Of a stretch of DNA of 64,000 bases, positions 42,366 through 51,805 are shown piece after piece (the first letter of the stretch is position 1; every line of letters begins with the position of its first letter). Source of the DNA: Enterobacter soli ATCC BAA-2102 (GTDB lineage: Bacteria > Pseudomonadota > Gammaproteobacteria > Enterobacterales > Enterobacteriaceae); contig NZ_LXES01000049.1 in assembly GCF_001654845.1 (NCBI RefSeq), forward strand, positions 1 through 64,000, written 5' to 3'. The position numbers and the translations under genes were made by a program. The notes beneath the pieces are model-generated. The model was not told the origin of the DNA. It saw only the letters and a list, made by a program, of their open reading frames with translations, and ran no database searches.

Positions 42366-43151
42366 ATGCTGCACATCACAAGCGATCAGTGGGTTCAGTG
42401 GCTGGGAGTCTACTTCTGGCCAATGCTTCGCATCATGGCGCTTATCTCAACGGCCCCCATTCTTAGCGAAAAGTCTGTCCCCAAGCGGGTCAAAGTGGGG
42501 CTGGGCATCATCATTACCATCATTGTGGCCCCTTCGCTTCCGCCAGTGAATATCCCTATTGTGTCGGCAAATGCGCTGTGGGTTGCCATGCAGCAGGTGA
42601 TGATTGGCGTGGCCGTCGGTTTTACCATGCAGCTTGCGTTTGCGGCGGTACGTACTGCGGGCGAGCTGATTGGCCTGCAAATGGGCTTATCCTTCGCGAC
42701 CTTTGTTGACCCGGGTAGTCACCTGAACATGCCGGTGCTGGCCCGTATCATCGACCTGCTGGCAATGCTGTTGTTTCTGTCGTTCAACGGGCATTTGTGG
42801 TTGATCTCGATGCTGGTGGATACCTTCCACACGCTGCCGATTGGCGAGTCGCCGGTCAACAGTAATGCGTTCCTGGCGCTGACGCGCGCCGCCGGGCTTA
42901 TTTTCCTGAACGGGCTGATGCTGGCGCTGCCGATCATTACGTTGCTGCTCACGGTTAACCTCTCTTTAGGGTTACTGAACAGAATGGCACCGCAGTTATC
43001 GGTATTTGTCATCGGTTTTCCGGTGACGCTGACGGTCGGTATTTTATTAATGTCATTACTCATGCCACTTATCGCTCCGTTCTGTGAACATTTATTCAGC
43101 GAGATATTCAACCTGTTAGCGGATATTGTCAGTGAACTGCCTCGTAAATAA
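42366..43151 (+). CDS. fliR: Flagellar export gate protein FliR
   Basis: The 261-residue protein is strongly hydrophobic with six predicted segments and the motif LQMGLSFATFVDPG. It completes the export gate. It ends the fliF-R operon. There is no strong T-rich terminator directly after it. Confidence 0.96.
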   Translation: MLHITSDQWVQWLGVYFWPMLRIMALISTAPILSEKSVPKRVKVGLGIIITIIVAPSLPPVNIPIVSANALWVAMQQVMIGVAVGFTMQLAFAAVRTAGELIGLQMGLSFATFVDPGSHLNMPVLARIIDLLAMLLFLSFNGHLWLISMLVDTFHTLPIGESPVNSNAFLALTRAAGLIFLNGLMLALPIITLLLTVNLSLGLLNRMAPQLSVFVIGFPVTLTVGILLMSLLMPLIAPFCEHLFSEIFNLLADIVSELPRK

Positions 43152-43178
43152 TAACCCGCAATGTCTACATTGTCTTTC

Positions 43179-43192
43179 TGAGGATATTCCTA
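43179..43192. promoter_or_regulatory. RcsAB box upstream of rcsA
   Basis: TGAGGATATTCCTA matches the RcsAB consensus TAAGAATATTCCTA at 12 of 14 positions. It lies about 255 bp before rcsA, in line with the known positive autoregulation of rcsA in E. coli and Klebsiella. Confidence 0.7.
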
Positions 43193-43447
43193 AAATAAAA
43201 CCTGTAAAACATCTTCCAGGATATATCTGACGCGGTTTAATTGTTTCTAACCACCTCACAATACTTAATATTTACTTTACTTTAAGATGATTCCTGGCAA
43301 ATTATACGTAACTTTACGGGATAGTGAGTTCGCCTGAAAGTCTTTGTCATGCTCACAGGTTTTATTATGTTTTTCCATCCCGTATGGCTGTTTATGAGCT
43401 CTCAGGCAGATGGTGAATTATCGTTACGCATTGAGTGAGGGTATGCC

Positions 43448-44071
43448 ATGTCAACGATCATTATGGATTTATGCAGTTACACCCGGCTAGGGTTAACCGG
43501 GTACCTGGCAAGCAGAGGGGTAAGAAAGAGGGAAATCAACGATGCACACACCGTTGACGAACTTGCAGCCGCTTGTGACGAACTCAAGCCAGGCGTGGTG
43601 TTTATTAATGAGGACTGTTTCATTCACGATCCAGCCAACAGTCAGCAAATAAAGCAAATCATTAATCAGCATCCTAAAACGCTGTTTATTGTTTTTATGG
43701 CGATCGCAAATATCCATTTCGATGAATATTTGTTAGTCCGAAACAATTTATTGATCAGTTCTAAGTCGATTAAACCAGAGTCGCTGGATGACATTCTGGG
43801 CGATTATTTGAATAAAGAAGTTAAGAATGTAGGAGCGGTTAACTTACCGACCCTATCATTAAGCAGAACTGAATCAAGCATGTTAAAAATGTGGATGGCT
43901 GGGCAAGGGACAATTCAGATTTCTGACCAAATGAATATCAAAGCAAAAACGGTATCGTCACATAAAGGAAATATTAAAAGGAAAATTAAAACGCATAATA
44001 AGCAAGTGATCTACCACGTCGTCCGCCTGACCGATAATGTGACGAACGGTATTTTCGTCAACATGCGCTAA
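43448..44071 (+). CDS. rcsA: Capsule regulator RcsA
   Basis: The 207-residue protein has a receiver-like N-terminal domain and a LuxR-type helix-turn-helix (SRTESSMLKMWMAGQGTIQIS, cited as LSRTESSMLKMW; ISDQMNIKAKTVSSHKGNIKRK). It forms a heterodimer with RcsB to activate colanic acid capsule genes and to repress flagellar genes. It is a Lon substrate in E. coli. Confidence 0.97.
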   Translation: MSTIIMDLCSYTRLGLTGYLASRGVRKREINDAHTVDELAAACDELKPGVVFINEDCFIHDPANSQQIKQIINQHPKTLFIVFMAIANIHFDEYLLVRNNLLISSKSIKPESLDDILGDYLNKEVKNVGAVNLPTLSLSRTESSMLKMWMAGQGTIQISDQMNIKAKTVSSHKGNIKRKIKTHNKQVIYHVVRLTDNVTNGIFVNMR

Positions 44072-44177
44072 CCCGCTTTTTACCTTTTGTACTCTACCTG
44101 TGATCTCTGGCCTGGCCAGAGATTTTTGCATGGGTGTAGCCAAATGTCGGGCACGCAGATTGCCGCCCGACGCGTGA

Positions 44178-44366
44178 TTAGTCTGCCGTTTCCACAAAGA
44201 TCCCATCCGGGTGCCCCAGTTCGTTGAAGAACCAGATACCGAGCGGGTAGTCTTCCAGTGACACCAGGTACATTGTGCCTTCATTGAACTCTTCTATTGC
44301 CAGCACCACGCCTGGGCGGCGCGGCCCACCGTCCGTTTTGACGGTTACCCGATCGTTGACCTTCAT
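44178..44366 (-). CDS. dsrB: DsrB protein
   Basis: From the ATG at 44366 (GGAGGA upstream) this 62-residue protein (MKVNDRVTVKTDGGPRRPG) is the DsrB family, found next to rcsA and dsrA in enterobacteria. The sequence looks like a small SH3-like barrel. No firm function is known. Confidence 0.93.
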   Translation of the reverse strand: MKVNDRVTVKTDGGPRRPGVVLAIEEFNEGTMYLVSLEDYPLGIWFFNELGHPDGIFVETAD

Positions 44367-44493
44367 ACATTCCTCCTGTGGTTTTGAGCCAGTGTAGAAC
44401 AAATCTCATTAACTGACATCGGCACCTGGCGTGAATGGCGTTTTTGTGTGCGGTCTATACTTAAGAGTGGACGGGTTGAATGAGGTGTAAGTA

Positions 44494-44706
44494 ATGAAGA
44501 CCGGAAATGAGAAGAGCGATATCGATGTGAATGTCGATGCCCTGCTCGCCGCCATTAATGAAATCAGTGAGAGTGAAGTTCGCCGGCGGGAAGATGACCC
44601 CACGCGAGTCATGGTAAACGGGCGGGATTACCATACCTATCGCGAGCTGGCCGAAGCCTTTGAGCTTGATATTCACGACTTTAGCGTGACGGAAATAAAT
44701 CGTTAG
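44494..44706 (+). CDS. yodD: YodD family protein
   Basis: The 70-residue protein contains DVDALLAAINEISESEV and ELAEAFELDIHDFSV, close to E. coli YodD, a stress-induced small protein linked to biofilm and peroxide response. Gene order rcsA-dsrB-yodD-dsrA is conserved. Confidence 0.93.
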   Translation: MKTGNEKSDIDVNVDALLAAINEISESEVRRREDDPTRVMVNGRDYHTYRELAEAFELDIHDFSVTEINR

Positions 44707-44710
44707 CGCG

Positions 44711-44801
44711 AAAAAAATCCCGGTCATGGGGATGACCGGGATGAAACTTGCTTATGCAAGAAGCACTTGAAAATTCGTTACACCAGGAAATCTGATGTGC
44801 C
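44711..44801 (-). ncRNA. dsrA: DsrA small regulatory RNA
   Basis: Read on the minus strand the segment starts near CACATCAGATTTCCTGGTGT and continues AACGAATTTTCAAGTGCTTC, TTGCATAAGCAAG, ending in a terminator stem (ATCCCGGTCAT / ATGACCGGGAT) with a T7 tail. This follows E. coli DsrA domain by domain, including the rpoS-pairing and hns-pairing parts. DsrA activates rpoS translation at low temperature and silences hns, acting with Hfq. Ends are by alignment from memory. Confidence 0.92.
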
Positions 44802-44962
44802 ATCCACACTATCCCCAACAATTTTGTATGACAAGGAAATATTCTCTATATAAATATAACTTAGTAAGAATGTGCGTTTTAGTTATGTGTACCAACATGC
44901 GCTGTCAGCGGGTTTAACGGTATCGGTTCCATAACAAAACCGTTCGACGCCTTGCTCTTTTT

Positions 44963-44976
44963 TAGGAATATTCTTA
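44963..44976. promoter_or_regulatory. Consensus RcsAB box upstream of mpgP
   Basis: TAGGAATATTCTTA is the exact reverse complement of the consensus TAAGAATATTCCTA. It lies 33-46 bp before the mpgP start and about 160 bp upstream of the dsrA 5' end. The target gene is inferred from distance. Confidence 0.6.
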
Positions 44977-45008
44977 ATAGAATTGCTAATCCTTTATCAG
45001 GAGTTGTT

Positions 45009-45818
45009 ATGCCTTCACTACAGGACACCCTGCTGGTTTTTACTGACCTCGACGGTACGCTGCTGGACATCCATACGTACGACTGGCAACCCGCGATGCC
45101 CTGGCTGGACCGGCTCCAGGACTATCAGATCCCGGTGATTCTCTGTAGCAGCAAGACGGCAGCGGAAGTGATTGCTATCCAGCAGGATCTGGGGCTTGAA
45201 GGATTACCGTTCATTGCTGAAAACGGCGCGGTGATCCAGCTGGATGTACGCTGGGAAGCCCACCCGGCGGCCCCCAGGCTGATCAAAGGTATATCGCACA
45301 GTAACATTCGCCACTTCATCGAACAGATCCGCCAGCAAGAGGGCTACAAATTCACCACCTTTGACGATGTTGACGAGCGCGTAGTCAGCGAGTGGACGGG
45401 ACTGAGTCGTGCCCGTGCGGCGCTGGCGCGCCGGCATGAAGCTTCCGTTACGCTTATCTGGCGCGACAGCGATGAACAGATGGCACGCTTTGAAGACGAT
45501 CTCGCCCATCAGGGGCTAAAGTTCGTTCAGGGCGCCCGCTTCTGGCACATACTGGATGCGCGTGAAGGGAAAGATCGGGCGGTAAGCTGGTTAATTGAAC
45601 AATACCGCGCGCTTGAAGGTATCACCCCCACCACGCTGGGGCTGGGCGATGGCCCCAATGACGCCCCGCTTCTGGACAGCGTTGACTTCGCCGTGGTGGT
45701 CAAAGGTATCAACCGCCAGGGAATACAGCTTAAGGACGATAATCCCGTCCGGGTGTATCACACCAGGCTCCCCGGGCCAGCTGGCTGGCACGAGGGGCTG
45801 GATCACTTCTTGTCCTAA
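45009..45818 (+). CDS. mpgP: Mannosyl-3-phosphoglycerate phosphatase
   Basis: From the ATG at 45009 (AGGAG upstream) the 269-residue HAD phosphatase has motif I FTDLDGTLLD, motif II LCSSKTAAE, and motif III/IV LGDGPNDAPLLD. It matches YedP/MpgP, the Cof-type HAD that dephosphorylates mannosyl-3-phosphoglycerate. It is convergent with dgcQ, and the stop codons overlap by 4 bp. Confidence 0.93.
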   Translation: MPSLQDTLLVFTDLDGTLLDIHTYDWQPAMPWLDRLQDYQIPVILCSSKTAAEVIAIQQDLGLEGLPFIAENGAVIQLDVRWEAHPAAPRLIKGISHSNIRHFIEQIRQQEGYKFTTFDDVDERVVSEWTGLSRARAALARRHEASVTLIWRDSDEQMARFEDDLAHQGLKFVQGARFWHILDAREGKDRAVSWLIEQYRALEGITPTTLGLGDGPNDAPLLDSVDFAVVVKGINRQGIQLKDDNPVRVYHTRLPGPAGWHEGLDHFLS

Positions 45819-47505
45819 TCGTCGCACACCACCTGATTACGCCCGAGCTGTTTTGCCCGATACAACCGGGCATCCGCGATAGACTGGAGTTGCTCGAAGT
45901 CGTAATTGCCTTTCTCCTGCGCGCAGCTTACGCCAAGCGATGCGCTGACCCGTACAGTGGTGCTTTTTTTCACCAGGATCTCTTTGCTGTTGATGCGTGA
46001 GCGAATGCGTTCTGCTATCTCGCCCGCTTCTTCCAGAGCAATACCGGGCAGTACCACGCAAAACTCCTCGCCGCCCACGCGCCCGGCAACATCGTTGGTA
46101 CGAAGCGCGCTGGCAATCAGGCCCGCAGAATGCGACAGCACCCGGTCACCGGCCTGATGGCCGAAGCGGTCATTAATGCTCTTGAAATGATCGAGATCGA
46201 TCTGGATAACCGAGAACGGCAGCGACTGTTGCGCACAGCTTTTCGCCAGTTTTTTGGCGCGTTCGAAGAGTGCGCCGCGATTGTTCAGACGGGTTAATGG
46301 GTCGTGCCACGCCTGCCACTGCAACGTGTGCTGGAGCGCATACATGTTACTGACCATGCGGCGGATCACCAGCCAGGAGATCAGCAGCATGGCGGTAAAG
46401 AGTGCCCACAGCAACGCCAGAACGATACTGATGCTGCCGAAATCACCCCGTACGCCGTCATGCAGCGTATGAACGCGCAGGACAACACCATCAAAGTGAT
46501 CCAGCCTTTCCCAGCTAACAAAGCGACTACCCAGTCGGACACCGCCCTCAGTATCGCTTTCAATATCATAAGCTATCTGCGCCAGTTCACGTTCGTCAAA
46601 ACGGTTAATGAGGCCCGCGGTGGGCTCTGAAGAGGCAATCAGGTTGAGTCGGGTATCGTAAAGCTGGTACTCCCCTTCCGTGTGATCGGACGTTGCATCC
46701 ATCAGGAGACGTTTCATGGTGTTTAGGGCAAAATCCATCGCCACAACGCCGTACCAGTAATGGTCGTAATAGATAGGCACGCTGGCGGTAATCGCTTTCT
46801 CACCGTTGCTCCAGGTTGACGGGGACGAGATAAACCAACGGACTCCACGCGCGCGATTTTCACGCTCAGATTGCAGAACAAACCACGGCTGCGTCACCAG
46901 CTGATAATAGCGAGGAACGATATCTTCCGTCCGGGAAGTGGTGTCTGTTGAAAGGTAGAACCCGGCACGTGATACATACACAATCCGCTCTTCTTTACGT
47001 GTCGCCGAGGTGCCAAGACGCAGCAAATACCCCACTTCAAGCGCGGCAGACAGTTCGTTATTCAACAGATCGTCATCGCGATTCAGCAACGTGGTTTTCT
47101 CTACAAACGCATCCGACACGCCGTTTATCGGTAGCGTGCGGTCTTTATCAACCGCGAGTTGCCAGGATGGGATGTTACGCAGGCCTTCGAAACGCTGAAC
47201 GGCATCTTGTAATACGCCGAAAGCCAGTGGAACATGGAGCGCATCACGCATACTGTGGCGGAAAAAAAGCAGTTTATCCACGCTGAACTGCAACTGTCTG
47301 TCCAGCGCCGTGGCGACCGTTTCCAGGTGGTTGCGCTGGCTGGAGATATACGCTCCCTCAAGCACGACCACTTCACGCCAGGTGAGGAGCGTGGAAAAGA
47401 CTAATACCACCAGAAAACAGAGAGATTAACAATCAAGCGGGGATTGCTGCGTTTATGCAGCCATTGCAGAAAGGTTCGTTTCACCACATAGGTATCGCGC
47501 TGCAC
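45815..47505 (-). pseudogene. dgcQ: Diguanylate cyclase DgcQ, N-terminus frameshifted
   Basis: The main frame covers a periplasmic CHASE7-like sensor, a second membrane helix (ALLWALFTAMLLISWLVI) and an intact GGDEF domain in the form GGEEF with the DLDHFKSIND motif. The first 28 or so residues (from a GTG at 47505 behind AGGGAG: VQRDTYVV...RLIVNLSVF) are in another frame. One T is missing from the run at 47414-47417, inside what should read NLSVFLVVLVFSTLLTW. An alternative GTG at 47410 would give a 531-residue protein lacking most of the first membrane helix. This is either a real disruption or a sequencing error. Confidence 0.75.
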
Positions 47506-47619
47506 ACACACTCCCTGATTGCCACCCTACAGCCTCCGCCCCAACCCTGGCGCAGAAACATGCAGTACGATTAACCTGCTTATCTGTAAAAACGCCCGGC
47601 GAGGCCGGGCGTTACGTGA

Positions 47620-47802
47620 TTAAGCCTTGTCGCGCTTTTGCCGGCCTTCACCTGGCAATAGCTCGTCCTCACGAAAAGCCTCCCGCTTGATGCCGTAACC
47701 ATCATGCCACCGACACTCCACCATTCCGCTGGAATACCCGGTGACAATCATGCGTGGACCGCCATTCTTGGGCTTAACTTCATCACTGACCAAAAAGACC
47801 AT
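47620..47802 (-). CDS. yodC: YodC family protein (DUF2158)
   Basis: The 60-residue protein (MVFLVSDEVKPKNGGPRMIV) matches YodC, a small DUF2158 protein with a GGPxM motif. No function is established. It sits alone between dgcQ and yedI as in E. coli. Confidence 0.9.
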   Translation of the reverse strand: MVFLVSDEVKPKNGGPRMIVTGYSSGMVECRWHDGYGIKREAFREDELLPGEGRQKRDKA

Positions 47803-47880
47803 ACCTGCCTCCTGTATCAGGGTGAAACTGTTTCAATTTAGACGAGGAATGGCCTTTTTGCATCCTTAAGAAGGTAACAA

Positions 47881-48792
47881 TTAGTGCGACGTTCCACGCA
47901 TCTTTTCGACCAGTTTTACCGCCGCGACGACCACGCCACCGATGATAAATCCCAGTACCAGATTTAACAGGGTTGGCACAACCGCCGCCGCAATGGCTCC
48001 CTGAGCCGAAGCAAAATGTTCAATCGCGTGGTGAAGCGGCGCAATACCGTGTACCACAATCCCGCCCCCCACAAGGAACATCGCCAGGGTGCCCACCACA
48101 GACAATATTTTCATCAGCCACGGCGCCAGCACCAGCAGCCCTTTGCCAATAGCCTGGGCAATGACACTCGATTTCTCGGCCAGCCAGTAACCCATATCGT
48201 CCAGTTTGACGATAACGCCCACCAGGCCGTAAACCCCCACGGTCACCAGAATGGCGATACCGGAGAGGATCAACACCTGGTTAAGCAACGGTGACTCAGA
48301 GACAATCCCGAGCGTAATCGCCACAATTTCCGCCGAAAGAATAAAGTCAGTGCGAATGGCGCCTTTGATCTTATCGCGCTCGAAAGCCGTTGGGTCCTGA
48401 GCGGCAAGCGCCTCCAGACGTTGCTGGCGCGCCTGTGGCGTCTCATTTTCTTTTCGTGACGCAAATGAATGCAGGACTTTTTCCACGCCCTCAAAACAGA
48501 GAAACGCGCCCCCCACCATCAGCAGCGGCGTAATGGCCCACGGAATAAATGCACTGATCAGCAGTGCCAGCGGCACCAGGATCACTTTGTTAATAAAAGA
48601 ACCCTTTGCCACGCCCCAGACAACCGGTAATTCCCGGTTTGCCCGCACCCCGGTCACCTGCTGGGCATTCAGCGATAAATCATCCCCCAGGACGCCAGCG
48701 GTCTTTTTTGCCGCCAGTTTTCCCATGACCGAAATGTCATCCAGCAAGGTGGCAATATCGTCCAGCAATGTTAACAAGCTACTTCCTGCCAA
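47881..48792 (-). CDS. yedI: YedI membrane protein (DUF808)
   Basis: This integral membrane protein of about 303 residues starts at a TTG (48792) giving AGSSLLTLLDDIATLLDDISVM, in agreement with the E. coli homologue. It has six or more hydrophobic segments (LILVPLALLISAFIPWAI region and others). Transport function is suspected for the DUF808 family but unproven. Confidence 0.88.
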   Translation of the reverse strand: MAGSSLLTLLDDIATLLDDISVMGKLAAKKTAGVLGDDLSLNAQQVTGVRANRELPVVWGVAKGSFINKVILVPLALLISAFIPWAITPLLMVGGAFLCFEGVEKVLHSFASRKENETPQARQQRLEALAAQDPTAFERDKIKGAIRTDFILSAEIVAITLGIVSESPLLNQVLILSGIAILVTVGVYGLVGVIVKLDDMGYWLAEKSSVIAQAIGKGLLVLAPWLMKILSVVGTLAMFLVGGGIVVHGIAPLHHAIEHFASAQGAIAAAVVPTLLNLVLGFIIGGVVVAAVKLVEKMRGTSH

Positions 48793-48970
48793 AATCTCTA
48801 TCCTTCTTTTTTTGGTAATTAAGTGAATAGTATGGAGCAAAAGCGAAAACCCTGAAACAGGCACCTCAAGTCAACAAAAAATTCACATCAACTACACAAT
48901 TAAAGGGCTCGCCAGCGAGATAGTTTTCACGTTTACTATCAGCGACCTTTTTATTCCGTCGTGAGGGACT

Positions 48971-49885
48971 ATGCGTTTCCGGCACCTGTTACCGCTCATT
49001 GGAGCGCTTTTTTCGCTGTATATCATCTGGGGTTCCACCTATTTTGTCATTCGTATCGGTGTGGAAAGCTGGCCACCGCTGATGATGGCAGGTACGCGTT
49101 TCCTCTCGGCGGGCGTGCTGCTGACAGCTTTTTTATTGCTGCGTGGACATAAACTTCCGCCACTGCGCCCAATGTTAAATGCCGCCCTGATTGGCGTGCT
49201 GTTGCTGGCCGTGGGTAATGGTTTTGTGACCGTGGCAGAACACCAGAATGTGCCATCCGGCATCGCTGCGGTCGTCGTGGCAACAGTGCCGCTGTTTACT
49301 CTGTGCTTTAGTCGGCTTTTCGGTATCAGGACCCGTAAACTGGAGTGGATGGGCATTGGTATCGGGCTTGCGGGAATTATTTTGCTTAACAGCGGCGGCA
49401 ACCTGAGCGGGAATCCGTGGGGGGCCATTCTTATCCTGATTGGCTCGATGAGTTGGGCGTTTGGTTCCGTTTACGGCTCCCGTATCGAATTGCCGTCCGG
49501 CATGATGGCAGGCGCGATTGAGATGATCGCGGCAGGTGTTGTGTTGTTTATCGCCTCCATGATCTCGGGTGAAAAACTGACAGCAATGCCGGATTTATCA
49601 GGCTTCCTGGCGGTAGGGTATCTGGCGTTGTTTGGCTCCATCATCGCCATCAATGCGTATATGTTCCTGATCCGCAATGTTTCACCAGCCGTGGCAACCA
49701 GTTATGCCTACGTCAACCCGGTGGTTGCCGTGTTGCTGGGAACGGGGTTCGCTGGCGAGACGCTGTCGCCCGTTGAATGGCTGGCGTTAGGAGTGATTAT
49801 TCTGGCGGTTGTGCTGGTGACCTTAGGCAAGTATTTGTTGCCCGCAAAACCGGTGGTCACACCTTGTGAGGCGGATAAACTGTAA
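48971..49885 (+). CDS. yedA: DMT/EamA transporter YedA
   Basis: The 304-residue protein has ten predicted membrane segments in two EamA repeats (IIWGSTYFVIRIGVESWPP near the start, SYAYVNPVVAVLLG near the end). YedA-type carriers export amino acids or toxic metabolites, with the substrate unproven. It overlaps the 3' end of vsr by 29 bp in convergent orientation. Confidence 0.9.
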   Translation: MRFRHLLPLIGALFSLYIIWGSTYFVIRIGVESWPPLMMAGTRFLSAGVLLTAFLLLRGHKLPPLRPMLNAALIGVLLLAVGNGFVTVAEHQNVPSGIAAVVVATVPLFTLCFSRLFGIRTRKLEWMGIGIGLAGIILLNSGGNLSGNPWGAILILIGSMSWAFGSVYGSRIELPSGMMAGAIEMIAAGVVLFIASMISGEKLTAMPDLSGFLAVGYLALFGSIIAINAYMFLIRNVSPAVATSYAYVNPVVAVLLGTGFAGETLSPVEWLALGVIILAVVLVTLGKYLLPAKPVVTPCEADKL

Positions 49886-50348
49886 AAGGGTGAATACCCT
49901 GAGTGTCAATCTGCGCGGCCTGACCGCCGCCGCAGATCCACTCTTCCAGCCGCTCGGTCAGCCCGGCATCATCCAGCTTCATCTTGCCGCGTAACGCACA
50001 TTCCCACACCACCAAAACCCGCCATCCTTGCGAGATAAGCATCGCGATATCCCGCGTGTCGCGCGCCACATTTTTGCCAATCTTGTCCAGCCAGAAATCG
50101 GTGCGGGTGGCAGGCACTTTAAACAGATAGCAGTGATGGTGATGCCAGAAACAACCGTGGGTAAAGATGATGCACTGGTAAAGATCAATAACGAAATCAG
50201 GACGCCCGGGAAGTGCGGCATCCTGAACCCGAAAATCAAACCCTGCCTGAGTCAGCAGCCCCACCAGCCGTTTTTCGATGGCGGTATCACGCGTGCCGAT
50301 AGCACGCATGTTTTTGCTGCGGGTGGCCTTATTGTGCACATCCGTCAT
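49857..50348 (-). CDS. vsr: Very short patch repair endonuclease Vsr
   Basis: From the ATG at 50348 the 163-residue protein shows GRPDFVIDLYQCIIFTHGCFWHHH (cited as PDFVIDLY and FTHGCFWH) with catalytic Asp and His/Cys zinc residues. Vsr nicks T:G mismatches from Dcm-site deamination. It starts inside the 3' end of dcm, the typical overlap. Confidence 0.95.
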   Translation of the reverse strand: MTDVHNKATRSKNMRAIGTRDTAIEKRLVGLLTQAGFDFRVQDAALPGRPDFVIDLYQCIIFTHGCFWHHHHCYLFKVPATRTDFWLDKIGKNVARDTRDIAMLISQGWRVLVVWECALRGKMKLDDAGLTERLEEWICGGGQAAQIDTQGIHPFTVYPPHKV

Positions 50349-51762
50349 TGGCGGTCTCACTCTCGCGGAGCGCAACGGCTTGCCTGATACGCGATGCCAG
50401 CAATTTCGCTACCGCTGCAAACGCCGGAACCACTACCGAGTTACCAAACTGACGATACGCCTGAGTATCGGACACTGGAATGCGGAAGTTATACCCAAGC
50501 GGCGCTTCAAAACCCATCAGACGGGCGCACTCGCGCGGGGTTAAACGGCGCGGGCGGTGGCGCTGGTTCTGCGGGTCGTCAAAATCCTTCTCGCCCAGTA
50601 CTTTATCCCAGCCACGGTCGATCAGGATCTCTGCGCCATCTTTGTAATAGCGGGCCGATAAAGTCCGGGTCACGCTGCCCGGATCGTTCGGGTTAACCAT
50701 ACCAAAACCGAAGCCATTGCCTTTGGCCTGGTGCTTTTTGGCATAGCGATAGAGGTACTTCCACAGCACAGGCGTCAGGATGAACTTCGCATCCACAGCA
50801 GGCTCCAGAAGCTCAGCAACCGTCGGACGACGCGCCGGATAGAGCGACGGGATATCCCGCAGGGTGAAATCCCCCTTCAGATTAAGGTCGCGGCGGAACC
50901 CCACCAGCACAATGCGCTCGCGATGCTGCGGCAGGAAATGTTTGCCATCGATAATTTTCGGATCGTCGGCGCCCATATCCTGTGAATCTGCCACATCGTA
51001 ACCAAGCTCATCGAGAGTTTGCATGATGATACGGAAGGTTTTTCCTCCATCGTGACTCTTTAAGTTCTTCACGTTTTCCAGCACAAAAATGGCCGGACGA
51101 CGGGCATCAATAATACGGGCCACATCAAAAAACAGCGTGCCCTGAGTGTCGCAGGCAAAACCGTGGGCACGGCCTAACGCATTTTTCTTTGACACTCCGG
51201 CTAAAGAGAATGGCTGACACGGGAAGCCCGCCAGCAGCACATCATGTTCCGGAATGGTTTGGCGAATATGCTCAGCAGCGTCTTTATCACTAACCCCGTC
51301 TTTATGGCTCAGGGTCGCTTCACGGATATCGGCATTAAACTGATGGCTGGCAGGATCGCAGTACCAGTTCGCTTTATAGGTGCGCACGGCATGTTTGTTC
51401 CATTCGCTGGTAAACACACACTGCCCGCCAATGGCTTCAAACCCGTGCCGGATACCGCCGATACCGGCAAAGAGATCGATAAAGCGGAAAGCATAGTTCG
51501 GGTGGGCAGCCGGGGGGCGCGGAAGCAAATTTTGCAGAAAGCGATATTCGCCGTCGCTCAGACGATGCCCTGCCCGCTCGCTGGTCAGCAGTCTTTTCAG
51601 TATTGCCGGGCTCCAGTGGCTTTCACCGTAAGCCTCCAGCTGGTTTGCCAGCGTTTTAGCATCATAGATATCCAGCAACTGACGCAGTAATGCCTGCACA
51701 GCTACCGTAGATTTTACCGCCTGTGCTGGCGCGGGTTCAGTCACTGATCGATTTTCCTGCAT
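50329..51762 (-). CDS. dcm: DNA cytosine methyltransferase Dcm
   Basis: The 477-residue C5-methyltransferase has motif I DLFAGIGGIRHGFEA, the catalytic GFPCQPFSLAG, ENVKNL, and the late QRHRPRRLTPRECARLMGF region. It methylates the inner C of CCWGG. Length is as in E. coli, and it is followed by vsr in the same operon. Confidence 0.97.
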   Translation of the reverse strand: MQENRSVTEPAPAQAVKSTVAVQALLRQLLDIYDAKTLANQLEAYGESHWSPAILKRLLTSERAGHRLSDGEYRFLQNLLPRPPAAHPNYAFRFIDLFAGIGGIRHGFEAIGGQCVFTSEWNKHAVRTYKANWYCDPASHQFNADIREATLSHKDGVSDKDAAEHIRQTIPEHDVLLAGFPCQPFSLAGVSKKNALGRAHGFACDTQGTLFFDVARIIDARRPAIFVLENVKNLKSHDGGKTFRIIMQTLDELGYDVADSQDMGADDPKIIDGKHFLPQHRERIVLVGFRRDLNLKGDFTLRDIPSLYPARRPTVAELLEPAVDAKFILTPVLWKYLYRYAKKHQAKGNGFGFGMVNPNDPGSVTRTLSARYYKDGAEILIDRGWDKVLGEKDFDDPQNQRHRPRRLTPRECARLMGFEAPLGYNFRIPVSDTQAYRQFGNSVVVPAFAAVAKLLASRIRQAVALRESETANDGCAQ

Positions 51763-51805
51763 TCTTTTAACCGGACAATAAAGACTGGAAACAGATTACC
51801 ACAGT

